Shown here: positions 1 through 5,246 of the stretch, piece after piece
Layout of the letters: each line of letters starts with the position of its first letter
How positions within the stretch are numbered: the stretch's first letter is position 1
Origin: Myxococcota bacterium
GTDB taxonomy: Bacteria > Myxococcota > Polyangia > GCA-2747355 > JAKLHH01
Assembly: GCA_022710245.1 (NCBI GenBank)
Contig: JAKLHH010000420.1
Coordinates: forward strand, 1 to 6,762
Direction: 5' to 3'
DNA: 6,762 nucleotides
Made by a program: the position numbers and the translations under genes
Notes under the pieces: model-generated
Seen by the model: only the letters and a program-made list of their open reading frames with translations
What the model was told of the DNA's origin: nothing
The model's database searches: none

Positions 1-220
1 CGACCGCCATCGGCGCGACGTGGTTGTGCGGGCCGCCCCAGAGCCGGCCCACCGCGCCGCGCAGGCTGGCGTCCCTCTCGCCGGTGCGGCGGTCGACGAC
101 CTGCCCGAGCAGCAGCCAGGCGAGGCTGGTGACCGCGTAGATCACCGCCACCGCGATCAGGTGGCCAGCCGAGATCTTGTGACCGGTGGTGGTCCCCTCG
201 GGGCGCAGGGCTCGCTTCAT
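1..220 (-). CDS. Putative inner-membrane protein, N-terminal fragment (possibly CreD-like), cut by window edge
   Basis: The first 73 residues are visible; the rest lies beyond the left edge. The ATG is at 220-218 and is preceded by a strong purine-rich Shine-Dalgarno stretch (AGGAGGAG, about 5-6 bases upstream), which fixes the start. The protein begins with a short polar, basic N-terminus (MKRALRPEG), then one hydrophobic segment at about residues 20-42 (HLIAVAVIYAVTSLAWLLLG), then a charged stretch leading to an LWGGPHNHVAPM motif at about 60-71. One N-terminal membrane helix followed by a Trp-Gly/Pro-rich entry into a periplasmic domain resembles what I recall of CreD-family inner-membrane proteins, whose role is poorly understood. 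This is a recollection of pattern, not an alignment, and too little is visible to be sure. That it is a real membrane-protein gene is well supported; the family is tentative. It lies 179 bp downstream of the secreted-protein gene on the same strand. Confidence 0.65.
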   Translation of the reverse strand, partial: MKRALRPEGTTTGHKISAGHLIAVAVIYAVTSLAWLLLGQVVDRRTGERDASLRGAVGRLWGGPHNHVAPMAV

Positions 221-243
221 CTCGTCTCCTCCTCGACCCCCAT

Positions 244-280
244 GGTGCCCGGCCCCGGTGTCCTGCGCGGGGAGGGCACC
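244..280. repeat. Imperfect stem-loop upstream of the membrane-protein gene
   Basis: GGTGCCC (244-250) pairs perfectly with GGGCACC (274-280), and inside it CCCCG (253-257) pairs with CGGGG (268-272) around a 10-nt loop, with a small asymmetric bulge. It lies 24-60 bases upstream of the ATG at 220, so on the minus strand it would fall in the leader or promoter region. No T-tract follows on either strand, so it is not a canonical intrinsic terminator. It could be a leader hairpin, an operator dyad, or chance pairing in GC-rich DNA. Confidence 0.3.
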
Positions 281-352
281 AGGAGAGTTCGAGGAGAGGT
301 GATGGCGGAATTGTGGCGAGAGGTGAAGACGCCGGTGGCGAGGCGTGTCTCG

Positions 353-374
353 TCCGTCAGCTAGGATTGACGGA
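353..374 (-). terminator. Stem-loop 3' of the secreted-protein gene, possible terminator
   Basis: TCCGTCA (353-359) and TGACGGA (368-374) form a perfect 7-bp inverted repeat with an 8-nt spacer. It starts 26 bases past the stop codon of the 400-1071 gene on the minus strand, where a terminator is expected. The stem is short and no T-run follows, so it could equally be a protein-binding dyad in front of the next minus-strand gene. Confidence 0.35.
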
Positions 375-399
375 AGAGCCGCCCGCCATGACGTCCTGC

Positions 400-1071
400 T
401 CACTGTGGGGTGAGGGGGACGACGCGGCTGCCGTTGCGGACGGCGAGGTTGTGGCCGCGGACGATCAGCCCGCCATACTTGAGGTCCAGCGCCTGGTCGG
501 CCGAGACAGCCATCACCCGGCGGCCCGCGCCGTCGACGAGGAAGTGCTTCGTGACGGTGCTCGTAGTCGTGACGCTGTTGCCGGCCTTCTGCCCGCGGCT
601 GAGACTGACCTGCTCCAGGTGATACCCTTGGCCGACCGGGATCACGTCGCGCCAGAGCTCGCGCATCGAGCCATTCGTCTGGTAGTGGGTGGTCTTCGTC
701 GCCAGCGATGATCGTCCGTCCACCGGCGTCACCGAGACATACTTCGCGCGCTGGTGCTGGCCGGATTGCCCTGCGAAGCTCACCCAGGCGTGAACGCCAC
801 CACCAAGGGCTGGTTCACGAACCACCGCGTCGTTGCGATCTTTGGCGCCCGGCCTCAGCGTCAAGGCCTGGTCCAGCGTGCGTGAAGCCCCCTGCTGGAA
901 CCGGAGGGGGAGGTTCGACGTGGTGATCGAGCCGCGAAGAGCCGCCGCTGTCTGTCGGGTCGCCGCGGGCTGACGACCGAAAGCCGCGGTCTCTGGGTGC
1001 GGGCGAGGGCTGTCGGCGAGAGCGATGCCGCCAGTCAGCAGGCAAAGCGAGAGCGAGAGGACGAGTCGCAT
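400..1071 (-). CDS. Secreted or periplasmic protein of unknown function, 223 aa
   Basis: The frame opens further upstream (ATG at 1131), but I chose the ATG at 1071. It gives a clean Sec signal peptide, MRLVLSLSLCLLTGGIALA followed by DS, with predicted cleavage after residue 19. It also has a GGAG ribosome site about 8 bases upstream, and the upstream extension would bury the signal peptide. The mature part has no cysteine and no hydrophobic segment. It is rich in Ser, Thr, Val and Gly with alternating patterns that suggest mostly beta structure, for example HAWVSFAG at about 94-101, KYVSVTPVDG at 110-119 and a Thr/Ser/Val run at 166-176. I recognise no domain or catalytic motif. The lone Cys at residue 10 lies inside the hydrophobic core with no lipobox, so it is not read as a lipoprotein. 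Codon third positions include more A and T than in the ABC genes, especially in the N-terminal half. The gene is divergent from the ABC operon and has its own -24/-12 promoter candidate. Confidence 0.8.
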   Translation of the reverse strand: MRLVLSLSLCLLTGGIALADSPRPHPETAAFGRQPAATRQTAAALRGSITTSNLPLRFQQGASRTLDQALTLRPGAKDRNDAVVREPALGGGVHAWVSFAGQSGQHQRAKYVSVTPVDGRSSLATKTTHYQTNGSMRELWRDVIPVGQGYHLEQVSLSRGQKAGNSVTTTSTVTKHFLVDGAGRRVMAVSADQALDLKYGGLIVRGHNLAVRNGSRVVPLTPQ

Positions 1072-1119
1072 GAGAGGCTCCTTCCAGGGAGGGTGCTGTG
1101 TCTTCCGACGAACTTCGGT

Positions 1120-1135
1120 AGCAAGCCACACGCCA
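1120..1135 (-). promoter_or_regulatory. Sigma-54-type (-24/-12) promoter candidate for the secreted-protein gene
   Basis: Read on the minus strand the sequence is TGGCGTGTGGCTTGCT. It has the invariant GG and GC dinucleotides separated by exactly 10 bases, a full TGGC at -24 and a full TTGCT at -12. Against the consensus TGGCACGRNNNTTGCW it matches 10 of the 13 defined positions. Transcription would start near 1109, giving a leader of about 38 bases before the ATG at 1071, a sensible distance. Sigma-54 promoters are common in myxobacteria and need an enhancer-binding activator; no such activator is encoded in the window. This is a motif match only. Confidence 0.5.
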
Positions 1136-1145
1136 GGAGAGGATC

Positions 1146-1160
1146 TCGAGCAAGGCTCGA
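1146..1160. repeat. Short perfect inverted repeat (TCGAGC-AAG-GCTCGA)
   Basis: Two perfect 6-bp arms (1146-1151 and 1155-1160) flank a 3-base spacer. The centre is about 44 bases upstream of the predicted start at 1109, directly behind the -24/-12 element, where a regulator could bind. The arms contain an XhoI-like CTCGAG core only on one side, so the symmetry is not a by-product of a single palindromic hexamer. Confidence 0.35.
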
Positions 1161-1210
1161 AAAGGATTCAGCGGGGAGCTCTTCTTAGGCCTCGGAGCCT
1201 GCGGCCGGGG

Positions 1211-1273
1211 CCGGATCGAGGTCGCCACTCAAGTGGCTGCGCCTCTCGCCACGCGCGACAAGCTTCGATCCGG
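1211..1273. repeat. Nested inverted repeat: 9-bp outer arms around a 6-bp inner dyad
   Basis: CCGGATCGA (1211-1219) is the exact reverse complement of TCGATCCGG (1265-1273). Between them GCCACT (1224-1229) and AGTGGC (1232-1237) form a second perfect dyad with a 2-base spacer. The inner dyad lies about 121 bases upstream of the predicted sigma-54 start at 1109, the usual distance for an enhancer-binding-protein site. Alternatives are a structured RNA leader, a degraded repeat element, or chance. Confidence 0.4.
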
Positions 1274-1330
1274 GATGAGGTAGCGGGGCGAAGGCGGAGC
1301 GCCTGACCTCGGGACCTCGGATGAGGCGGC

Positions 1331-1359
1331 TTGCAGTGGGGACCGCGTTCTCCCAGAAT
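1331..1359 (+). promoter_or_regulatory. Weak sigma-70-like promoter candidate for the ABC operon
   Basis: TTGCAG (1331-1336) and CAGAAT (1354-1359) are separated by 17 bases. They match the -35 box at three of six and the -10 box at four of six positions, and lie in a locally AT-richer stretch. Transcription would start near 1366, about 39 bases before the ATG at 1405. If real, it excludes the alternative upstream start at 1321. The match is weak and could be chance. Confidence 0.25.
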
Positions 1360-1404
1360 AACCGGGCGCTCCCCGACGCGTCGCGCCGAGGTGACCTTCA
1401 CGCC

Positions 1405-2448
1405 ATGATCTCGGTCCGCGACCTGACCAAGCACTACCGCGTGCACACCCGGCCCCCGGGGGTGCTGGCCGCGCTCCGCTCGCTGGTGCACCGCCGCTAC
1501 GACACCGTCCGCGCGGTGGACGGGATCAGCTTCGAGCTCGCCGCCGGCGAGCGGGTGGGCTTCCTGGGCCCGAACGGCGCCGGCAAGACCACCACGCTGA
1601 AGGCCCTCTCGGGGCTCCTCCACCCGACCTCGGGCACGCTCGCGGTCGCGGGCTTCCGGCCGGCCGCGCGCGAGGCCGAGTTCCTCCGCTCGATCATGCT
1701 GGTGATGGGGCAGAAGCAGCAGCTGCTCTGGGATCTCCCGCCGGCGGAGACCTTCGAGCTGAACCGCGCCATCTATGACATCCCGCGGCGGCAGTTCACG
1801 GAGACGATCGGCGAGCTGACCGAGCTCCTCGAGCTCAAGGAGCTGGTCGGCAAGCCGACCCGCCAGCTCTCCCTCGGCGAGCGGATGAAGTGCGAGCTCG
1901 CCGCGGCGCTGCTCCACCGCCCGCGCGTGCTCTTCCTCGACGAGCCGACCATCGGCCTCGACATCACCATGCAGGCCGTCGTGCGGCGCTTCATCCGCGA
2001 GTACAACGAGCGCCACGCCGCGACCATCCTCCTCACCAGCCACTACATGGCCGACGTCGCCGCGCTCTGCCCGCGCATCATCGTCATCGACCGCGGGCGC
2101 ATCACCTACGACGGCTCCATCGAGGGGCTGGTGCGCACGGCGCGGCCGGAGAAGCGCGTCTCCCTGAGGCTCGGCGCCCCGGCGGCCCGGGCCGACGTCG
2201 AGGCGCTCGGCGCCGAGCTCGTCTCGCACGACGACGCGCTGGTCGTGCTGCGCGTCCGCCCCGAGGCGATGAACCCGGTCGTCGCCGCTGCGCTCGCTCG
2301 CCTGCCGGTCGTCGACCTCACCGTCGAGGATCCCCCGCTCGAGGAGGTCCTCGCCGATCTCTTCAGCCGGGCGCGCGCGGAGCGCCGCGAGCCCCCTCCC
2401 GGCGCCTCCACCGGGGAGGTGCCCGCCCGCGAGGGGGAGGGCTCGTGA
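1405..2448 (+). CDS. ABC exporter ATP-binding protein (COG4586 type), 347 aa
   Basis: This is the ATPase subunit of a three-gene ABC-2 exporter and would drive transport by ATP hydrolysis at the cytoplasmic face of the inner membrane. The nucleotide-binding domain has all motifs in order: Walker A GPNGAGKTT (55-63), Q-loop glutamine at about 103 (MGQKQQLLWD), signature LSLGERMKCEL (155-165), Walker B VLFLDEP with catalytic Glu180, D-loop GLD (184-186) and H-loop His213 in TSHYM. The variant signature (LSLGE, not LSGGQ) and the loop between residues 12 and 35 are, as I recall, usual for this family. A C-terminal extension (about 245-325) follows, then a Pro/Gly/Glu-rich tail. The frame opens at 1321, but ATG 1405 starts right at the conserved ISVRDLTKHY strand and has a GAGGTGA element 10 bases upstream. 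Its stop overlaps the GTG of the next gene (GTGA), implying translational coupling. Substrate unknown. Confidence 0.95.
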   Translation: MISVRDLTKHYRVHTRPPGVLAALRSLVHRRYDTVRAVDGISFELAAGERVGFLGPNGAGKTTTLKALSGLLHPTSGTLAVAGFRPAAREAEFLRSIMLVMGQKQQLLWDLPPAETFELNRAIYDIPRRQFTETIGELTELLELKELVGKPTRQLSLGERMKCELAAALLHRPRVLFLDEPTIGLDITMQAVVRRFIREYNERHAATILLTSHYMADVAALCPRIIVIDRGRITYDGSIEGLVRTARPEKRVSLRLGAPAARADVEALGAELVSHDDALVVLRVRPEAMNPVVAAALARLPVVDLTVEDPPLEEVLADLFSRARAERREPPPGASTGEVPAREGEGS

Positions 2449-3278
2449 GCGAGGCGATCAGCGCGCAGCGTCCGGGCACCCTGCGCCGCCTGGCCCGCGC
2501 CTTCCCCACCATGCTCCGGGTCGGCTTCGCCGAGGCGATCGCCTACCGCGGCGAGTTCCTCGTCTGGATCCTCTCCACCAACATGCCCATCATCATGCTC
2601 TTCCTCTGGGCAGCGGTGGCGCGCGAGCAGCCGATCGGCCGCTTCGGCGAGAAGGAGTTCGGGGCGTACTTCCTCGTCACGCTGATGGTGCGGCTGGTGA
2701 CCGGCTCCTGGGTGGCCTGGGAGATGAACTTCGAGATCCGGCAGGGGACCATCGCCCGCCGCCTGCTGCGGCCGGTCCACCCCTTCCTCGCCTACGCCGC
2801 CGAGAACCTCTCGGCGCAGCCCTTCCGCGCGCTGCTCTGCCTGCCCATCGCCGCGGTGGCGCTCCTCTGGCTCGGCACCCGCCACTTCACCCACGACCCG
2901 GTCCTCCTCGGGCTGCTCCCCTTCGCGCTCCTCGGCGGCTGGGCGATCACCTTCGGCGCCATGGCGCTGATCGGCGCGCTCGGCTTCTTCTGGGAGAGCT
3001 CGCTCGGCGTCTTCCGGCTCTACTTCGCCTGCTACTTCGTCCTCTCCGGCTACACCATCCCGCTCCAGCTCTTCCCGCCCTGGCTGCGCGCCACGGTGGA
3101 CTGGCTCCCCTTCCGCTACCAGCTCTCGCTCCCCGTCGAGCTCGCCCTCGGCCTGCGCGGTCGCCTGGAGGCGCTCGCCCTCGTCGGCGTGCAGTGGGGC
3201 TGGGCCGTCCTCGTCCTCGCGGCGGCGCTCGGCGTCTGGCGCCGCGGCCTGCGCCGCTACGCGGCCTTCGGAGGCTGA
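2445..3278 (+). CDS. ABC-2 family permease 1 (COG4587 / DUF990-like), 277 aa
   Basis: First membrane subunit of the exporter. The GTG start at 2445 overlaps the ATPase stop and is preceded by a GAGGGGGAGG ribosome site 4 bases upstream; a start farther upstream would run through the ATPase gene in another frame. The protein has about six hydrophobic segments, near residues 38-59, 72-92, 127-145, 152-182, 188-208 and 245-265, and an N-terminal cytoplasmic stretch of about 20 residues. Typical elements of the ABC2_membrane_6 (DUF990) group are visible. They are a conserved cytoplasmic loop IRQGTIARRLLRPVHPF (98-114), where the permease would meet the ATPase, SGYTIPLQLFP (201-211) and LPFRYQLSLP (221-230). 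Its length is normal for the family. It should pair with the next gene product as a heterodimeric channel. The transported substrate cannot be read from the sequence, and no periplasmic binding protein is encoded, in line with export. Confidence 0.92.
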   Translation: MSEAISAQRPGTLRRLARAFPTMLRVGFAEAIAYRGEFLVWILSTNMPIIMLFLWAAVAREQPIGRFGEKEFGAYFLVTLMVRLVTGSWVAWEMNFEIRQGTIARRLLRPVHPFLAYAAENLSAQPFRALLCLPIAAVALLWLGTRHFTHDPVLLGLLPFALLGGWAITFGAMALIGALGFFWESSLGVFRLYFACYFVLSGYTIPLQLFPPWLRATVDWLPFRYQLSLPVELALGLRGRLEALALVGVQWGWAVLVLAAALGVWRRGLRRYAAFGG

Positions 3279-3281
3279 GCC

Positions 3282-4070
3282 GTGCTCCGCTACGCGCGCC
3301 TCCTCGGGGTCCAGCTGCGCGCCGCGCTGCTGCTGATGATGCAGTACCGGCTCGACTTCTTCATCGACATGCTCCTCTCGCTCGTCTGGATCGCCGCCTC
3401 GCTGGTGCCGCTGGTGGTGCTCTTCGGACAGCGCCAGAGCGTCGCTGGCTGGTCCTGGGCCGAGGCGCTCGTCGTGGTCGCCTGGTTCACCTGCCTCAAG
3501 GGCATCCTCGAGGGCGCCATCCAGCCGGCGCTGCAGGCGGTGGTCGAGCACATCCGCACCGGCACCCTCGACTTCCTCCTGCTCAAGCCGGTCGACGCGC
3601 AGTTCATGGTCTCCACCGCGCGCTTCGAGCTGAGCCGGCTGGCCGACGTCCTCTCCGGGCTCGCCCTCCTCGGCTTCGCGCTCCACCGTCTCGGCCACCG
3701 CCCGGACGCGGTCTCCGTGCTCCTCACCGCCTGGCTCCTCGTCACCGCGGTGATGCTCCTCTACTCGATCTGGATCCTGGTCATCAGCCTCGCCTTCTAC
3801 GTGGTCAAGGTGGACAACCTCTCGTTCCTCTTCTCCTCGATCTACGACGCCGCGCGCTGGCCCGCCTCGGTCTTCCGCGGCGTGGTGGGCTTCCTCTTCA
3901 CCTTCGTCATCCCGCTCGCGGTGATGACCACCTACCCCGCGCTCGCCATCCTCGGCCGCCTCTCGCCCTGGCGCGCGCTCGCTGCCTTCGCGGGCGCGCT
4001 CGCCTTCGGGCTGCTGGCGCGGACCGTCTGGAAAGGGGCGCTCCGGCGCTACACCAGCGCGGGGGGTTGA
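3282..4070 (+). CDS. ABC-2 family permease 2 (COG3694 type), 262 aa
   Basis: Second membrane subunit, starting with GTG only 3 bases after the permease 1 stop. The GGAGG ribosome site (3270-3274) sits over the end of the upstream gene, 7 bases from the start. About six hydrophobic segments can be seen, near 27-50, 61-80, 120-136, 145-172, 198-217 and 233-248. The family-typical cytoplasmic loop HIRTGTLDFLLLKPVDAQFM (90-109) corresponds to the IRQGTIARRLLRP loop of permease 1, so the two subunits look like ancient paralogues. A helix-break motif VKVDNLSFLF (175-184) and the tail VWKGALRRYTSAGG are also usual for this group. It ends the operon: a strong hairpin lies 13 bases downstream. In known genomes this ATPase, permease, permease order recurs as an uncharacterised export system. 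The substrate is unknown. Confidence 0.92.
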   Translation: MLRYARLLGVQLRAALLLMMQYRLDFFIDMLLSLVWIAASLVPLVVLFGQRQSVAGWSWAEALVVVAWFTCLKGILEGAIQPALQAVVEHIRTGTLDFLLLKPVDAQFMVSTARFELSRLADVLSGLALLGFALHRLGHRPDAVSVLLTAWLLVTAVMLLYSIWILVISLAFYVVKVDNLSFLFSSIYDAARWPASVFRGVVGFLFTFVIPLAVMTTYPALAILGRLSPWRALAAFAGALAFGLLARTVWKGALRRYTSAGG

Positions 4071-4082
4071 GGGCCGCGCGGG

Positions 4083-4126
4083 GCAACGCTTGCGCGCTGC
4101 GCCCACCCGCTGCGCGCAAGGGTTGC
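4083..4126 (+). terminator. Strong hairpin after the ABC operon, probable terminator
   Basis: A 15-bp stem with a single G-G mismatch joins 4083-4097 (GCAACGCTTGCGCGC) and 4112-4126 (GCGCGCAAGGGTTGC). The stem continues inward after a T-T mismatch with GCG/CGC, leaving a 6-nt loop at 4102-4107. It starts 13 bases after the permease 2 stop. No T-tract follows, so it is not a textbook intrinsic terminator; in GC-rich genomes such hairpins often mark transcript ends or protect 3' ends. It is the strongest secondary structure I saw in the window. Confidence 0.6.
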
Positions 4127-4132
4127 TCGCGG

Positions 4133-4145
4133 CGACGAGTCGTCG
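4133..4145. repeat. Short dyad CGACGA-G-TCGTCG
   Basis: Two perfect 6-bp arms flank a single base. With only one base between the arms it is better read as a double-stranded DNA binding site than as an RNA hairpin. It lies about 80 bases upstream of the predicted start of the lipoprotein transcript, a plausible activator position. Confidence 0.3.
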
Positions 4146-4166
4146 GGGCGTTGACTCCGAGGTTAC

Positions 4167-4184
4167 ACACGGTTGGCTCCGTGT
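4167..4184. repeat. Short dyad ACACGG-N6-CCGTGT
   Basis: Perfect 6-bp arms (4167-4172 and 4179-4184) are separated by TTGGCT. The dyad ends 7 bases before the -24 element candidate at 4192, so a bound protein could activate or block that promoter. No sequence is shared with the dyads upstream of the secreted-protein gene. Confidence 0.35.
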
Positions 4185-4191
4185 CCGGGCC

Positions 4192-4207
4192 TGGCATTCG
4201 CCTGGCA
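4192..4207 (+). promoter_or_regulatory. Weaker sigma-54-type (-24/-12) promoter candidate for the lipoprotein gene
   Basis: The sequence TGGCATTCGCCTGGCA has GG and GC separated by exactly 10 bases and a full TGGCA at -24, but the -12 box reads TGGCA and not TTGCA. It matches 9 of 13 defined consensus positions. The start would fall near 4219, leaving about 16 bases before the ATG at 4235, just enough for the GGAG ribosome site at 4226-4229. The element is itself part of an 8-bp direct repeat (CCTGGCAT at 4190-4197 and 4201-4208), which could have produced the match by chance. Confidence 0.35.
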
Positions 4208-4234
4208 TAACCCCTGTCAGAAAGCGGAGACCCC

Positions 4235-5239
4235 ATGCCCAGCCTGCGCCCCACCCACGCGCTCCTCTGCCTCGCGCTCCTCTGCACCGCTTGCGCCTCG
4301 CAGGAGGCGGGGGGCGACACCGCGGCAGCGAGCGACGCTGCGCCGCGCGCGCTCCTCGACGGCGCCGCGATCGCGCTCGAGGGCCCGTCTCCGGCGGGAC
4401 TGCTGGCGGGCTGCACGGAGGCGCCGCGGCTCGCGCTGGTCCAGGGGCAGGCCACGGTCAAGGGGTCGACGCTCGGCGCTCCCGCTCCCACCGGCGTCCG
4501 CTGCGGCTACTGCGCCCCCCTCGCCGGTCCGCACGTCAGCTACCGCGTCGAGCTCGACGGCGAGCGTTACCTGGTCGGGGTGACCGCTTCCTTCGCCGGG
4601 GTGCTCTTCCTCTTCGACGGCGGCTGTGCGCCGGCGGCGGTGGAGGCCGCGTGCGCGCGCCCGGGGTGGAGCGCTCCCTTCGCGTCAGGCACGACCACGC
4701 TCGGCTTCTCGCCGCCGCAGCCGGGGACCTACCACCTCGCGCTCGGCAGCGTGGAGGCAGCGCGGGCGGGGGACTTCACGTTGCAGCTCAAGGCCAGCTC
4801 CGGGGAGTGCACCGAAGCGGACTGTGGGAGCCCGGAGGGCGCGCCGGGCTACCGCTGCAGCGCCCCCGTCCTCCTCAAGTCGGGCGCGCAGACCGTCGTG
4901 GGCTCGACCCTCTGGAGCCACGCTGGCACCGCCGTGAGCTGTGGCGGCGCCGCCCTCGGCGATCGGCAGGTCTACTACTCGCTGCCGCTCGTCGCCGGCC
5001 AGAGCACGACCTTCACCCTGACCCCGCAGCTGGACGCTGCGCGCCTCTACGTCTTCGGGGCGAGCTGCGAGGCCGCCGCGATCGGGGCGAGCTGCAGCCA
5101 GGGGGCGATCACGCCGCCGACACCCCTCGGCGTGCCGTCAAGCGTCAGCTTCACGCCACCCGCGACCGGGACCTACCACCTCGCAGTCGGCAGCACCTGC
5201 GCCGCCGCGTATGGGCCCTTCACCATCACCATCAAGTAG
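4235..5239 (+). CDS. Putative lipoprotein with two tandem beta-rich repeats, 334 aa
   Basis: The N-terminus is a type II signal peptide: short n-region, hydrophobic ALLCLALLCTA, then Cys20 as the lipid-modified residue. The -3 position is Cys, not the usual Leu, but Leu sits at -4. The ATG at 4235 has GGAG 5 bases upstream. A low-complexity Ala/Asp linker (21-59) leads to two repeats, about 60-187 and 208-334. Each starts near a Cys, then has a KGST or VGST turn (76-79, 222-225), a Cys-Gly element, a membrane-free beta segment with a paired-Cys loop (131/140 and 278/287), and ends in GTYHLALGS or GTYHLAVGS (164-172, 312-320) plus an F-T-x-x-x-K strand. Equivalent positions lie 148 residues apart. 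The layout recalls PPC-like beta-sandwich domains common in myxobacterial surface proteins, which is an inference. No catalytic motif is visible. It probably sits on the outer membrane or cell surface. The paired cysteines suggest disulphides. Confidence 0.85.
   Translation: MPSLRPTHALLCLALLCTACASQEAGGDTAAASDAAPRALLDGAAIALEGPSPAGLLAGCTEAPRLALVQGQATVKGSTLGAPAPTGVRCGYCAPLAGPHVSYRVELDGERYLVGVTASFAGVLFLFDGGCAPAAVEAACARPGWSAPFASGTTTLGFSPPQPGTYHLALGSVEAARAGDFTLQLKASSGECTEADCGSPEGAPGYRCSAPVLLKSGAQTVVGSTLWSHAGTAVSCGGAALGDRQVYYSLPLVAGQSTTFTLTPQLDAARLYVFGASCEAAAIGASCSQGAITPPTPLGVPSSVSFTPPATGTYHLAVGSTCAAAYGPFTITIK
4412..4795 (+). repeat. Lipoprotein internal repeat 1 (residues 60-187)
   Basis: First copy of the tandem beta-rich unit. 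It aligns with the second copy through the GST turn, the Tyr-rich strand (VSYRVEL against VYYSLPL), the Phe/Tyr strand followed by a Cys pair, and the closing GTYHLALGS. It carries an extra CGYC pair (Cys90, Cys93) where copy 2 has SCGG. Confidence 0.7.
4856..5236 (+). repeat. Lipoprotein internal repeat 2 (residues 208-334)
   Basis: Second copy of the unit. DNA identity to copy 1 is highest at the end: GGGACCTACCACCTCGC occurs at 4724-4740 and again at 5168-5184, exactly 444 bp apart. The rest has diverged strongly, so the duplication is old with a constrained C-terminal strand. Confidence 0.7.
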
Positions 5240-5246
5240 CGAGGGG

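Larger units (their letters stand above)
1072..1404. other. Divergent intergenic region with several dyads, 333 bp
   Basis: No convincing gene is visible here; the short open frames lack both a ribosome site and sensible composition. The region must carry the promoters of the minus-strand secreted-protein gene and the plus-strand ABC operon. It contains a sigma-54-type match at 1120-1135 (minus), three inverted-repeat arms described separately, an 8-bp tandem duplication (GACCTCGG twice, 1305-1320) and a weak sigma-70-like candidate at 1331-1359 (plus). Its base composition is locally less GC-rich near 1160-1190 and 1350-1362. Confidence 0.6.

Noticed and set aside
20..711. Plus-strand open frames of 114, 132 and 70 residues at the left end
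   Set aside because: They lie opposite the membrane-protein and secreted-protein genes, which have strong ribosome sites and a signal peptide or membrane helix; these frames have neither.
1072..1131. Upstream ATG start for the secreted protein, adding 20 residues
   Set aside because: It would place a charged 20-residue stretch before an otherwise perfect signal peptide and would overlap the -24/-12 candidate.
1321..1404. Upstream ATG start for the ABC ATPase, adding 28 residues
   Set aside because: The extension has no family-like sequence or good ribosome site and would cover the probable promoter; the conserved first strand starts at ATG 1405.
1168..2229. 353-residue minus-strand open frame across the intergenic region and the ATPase gene
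   Set aside because: Low-complexity Arg/Ala/Glu/Gly composition and antisense to the conserved ATPase domain; no plausible ribosome site or family.
2106..4208. Long 700-residue open frame on the minus strand opposite the ABC genes
   Set aside because: Its product is a low-complexity Glu/Arg/His/Gly-rich string, as expected antisense to GC-rich codons. The plus strand carries clear ABC motifs and membrane segments over the same DNA.
4235..5239. Reading the tandem repeats as a CRISPR or mobile-element signature
   Set aside because: The repeats are protein-level duplications 444 bp apart inside one continuous frame, with no regular short direct repeats, transposase or terminal inverted repeats anywhere in the window.
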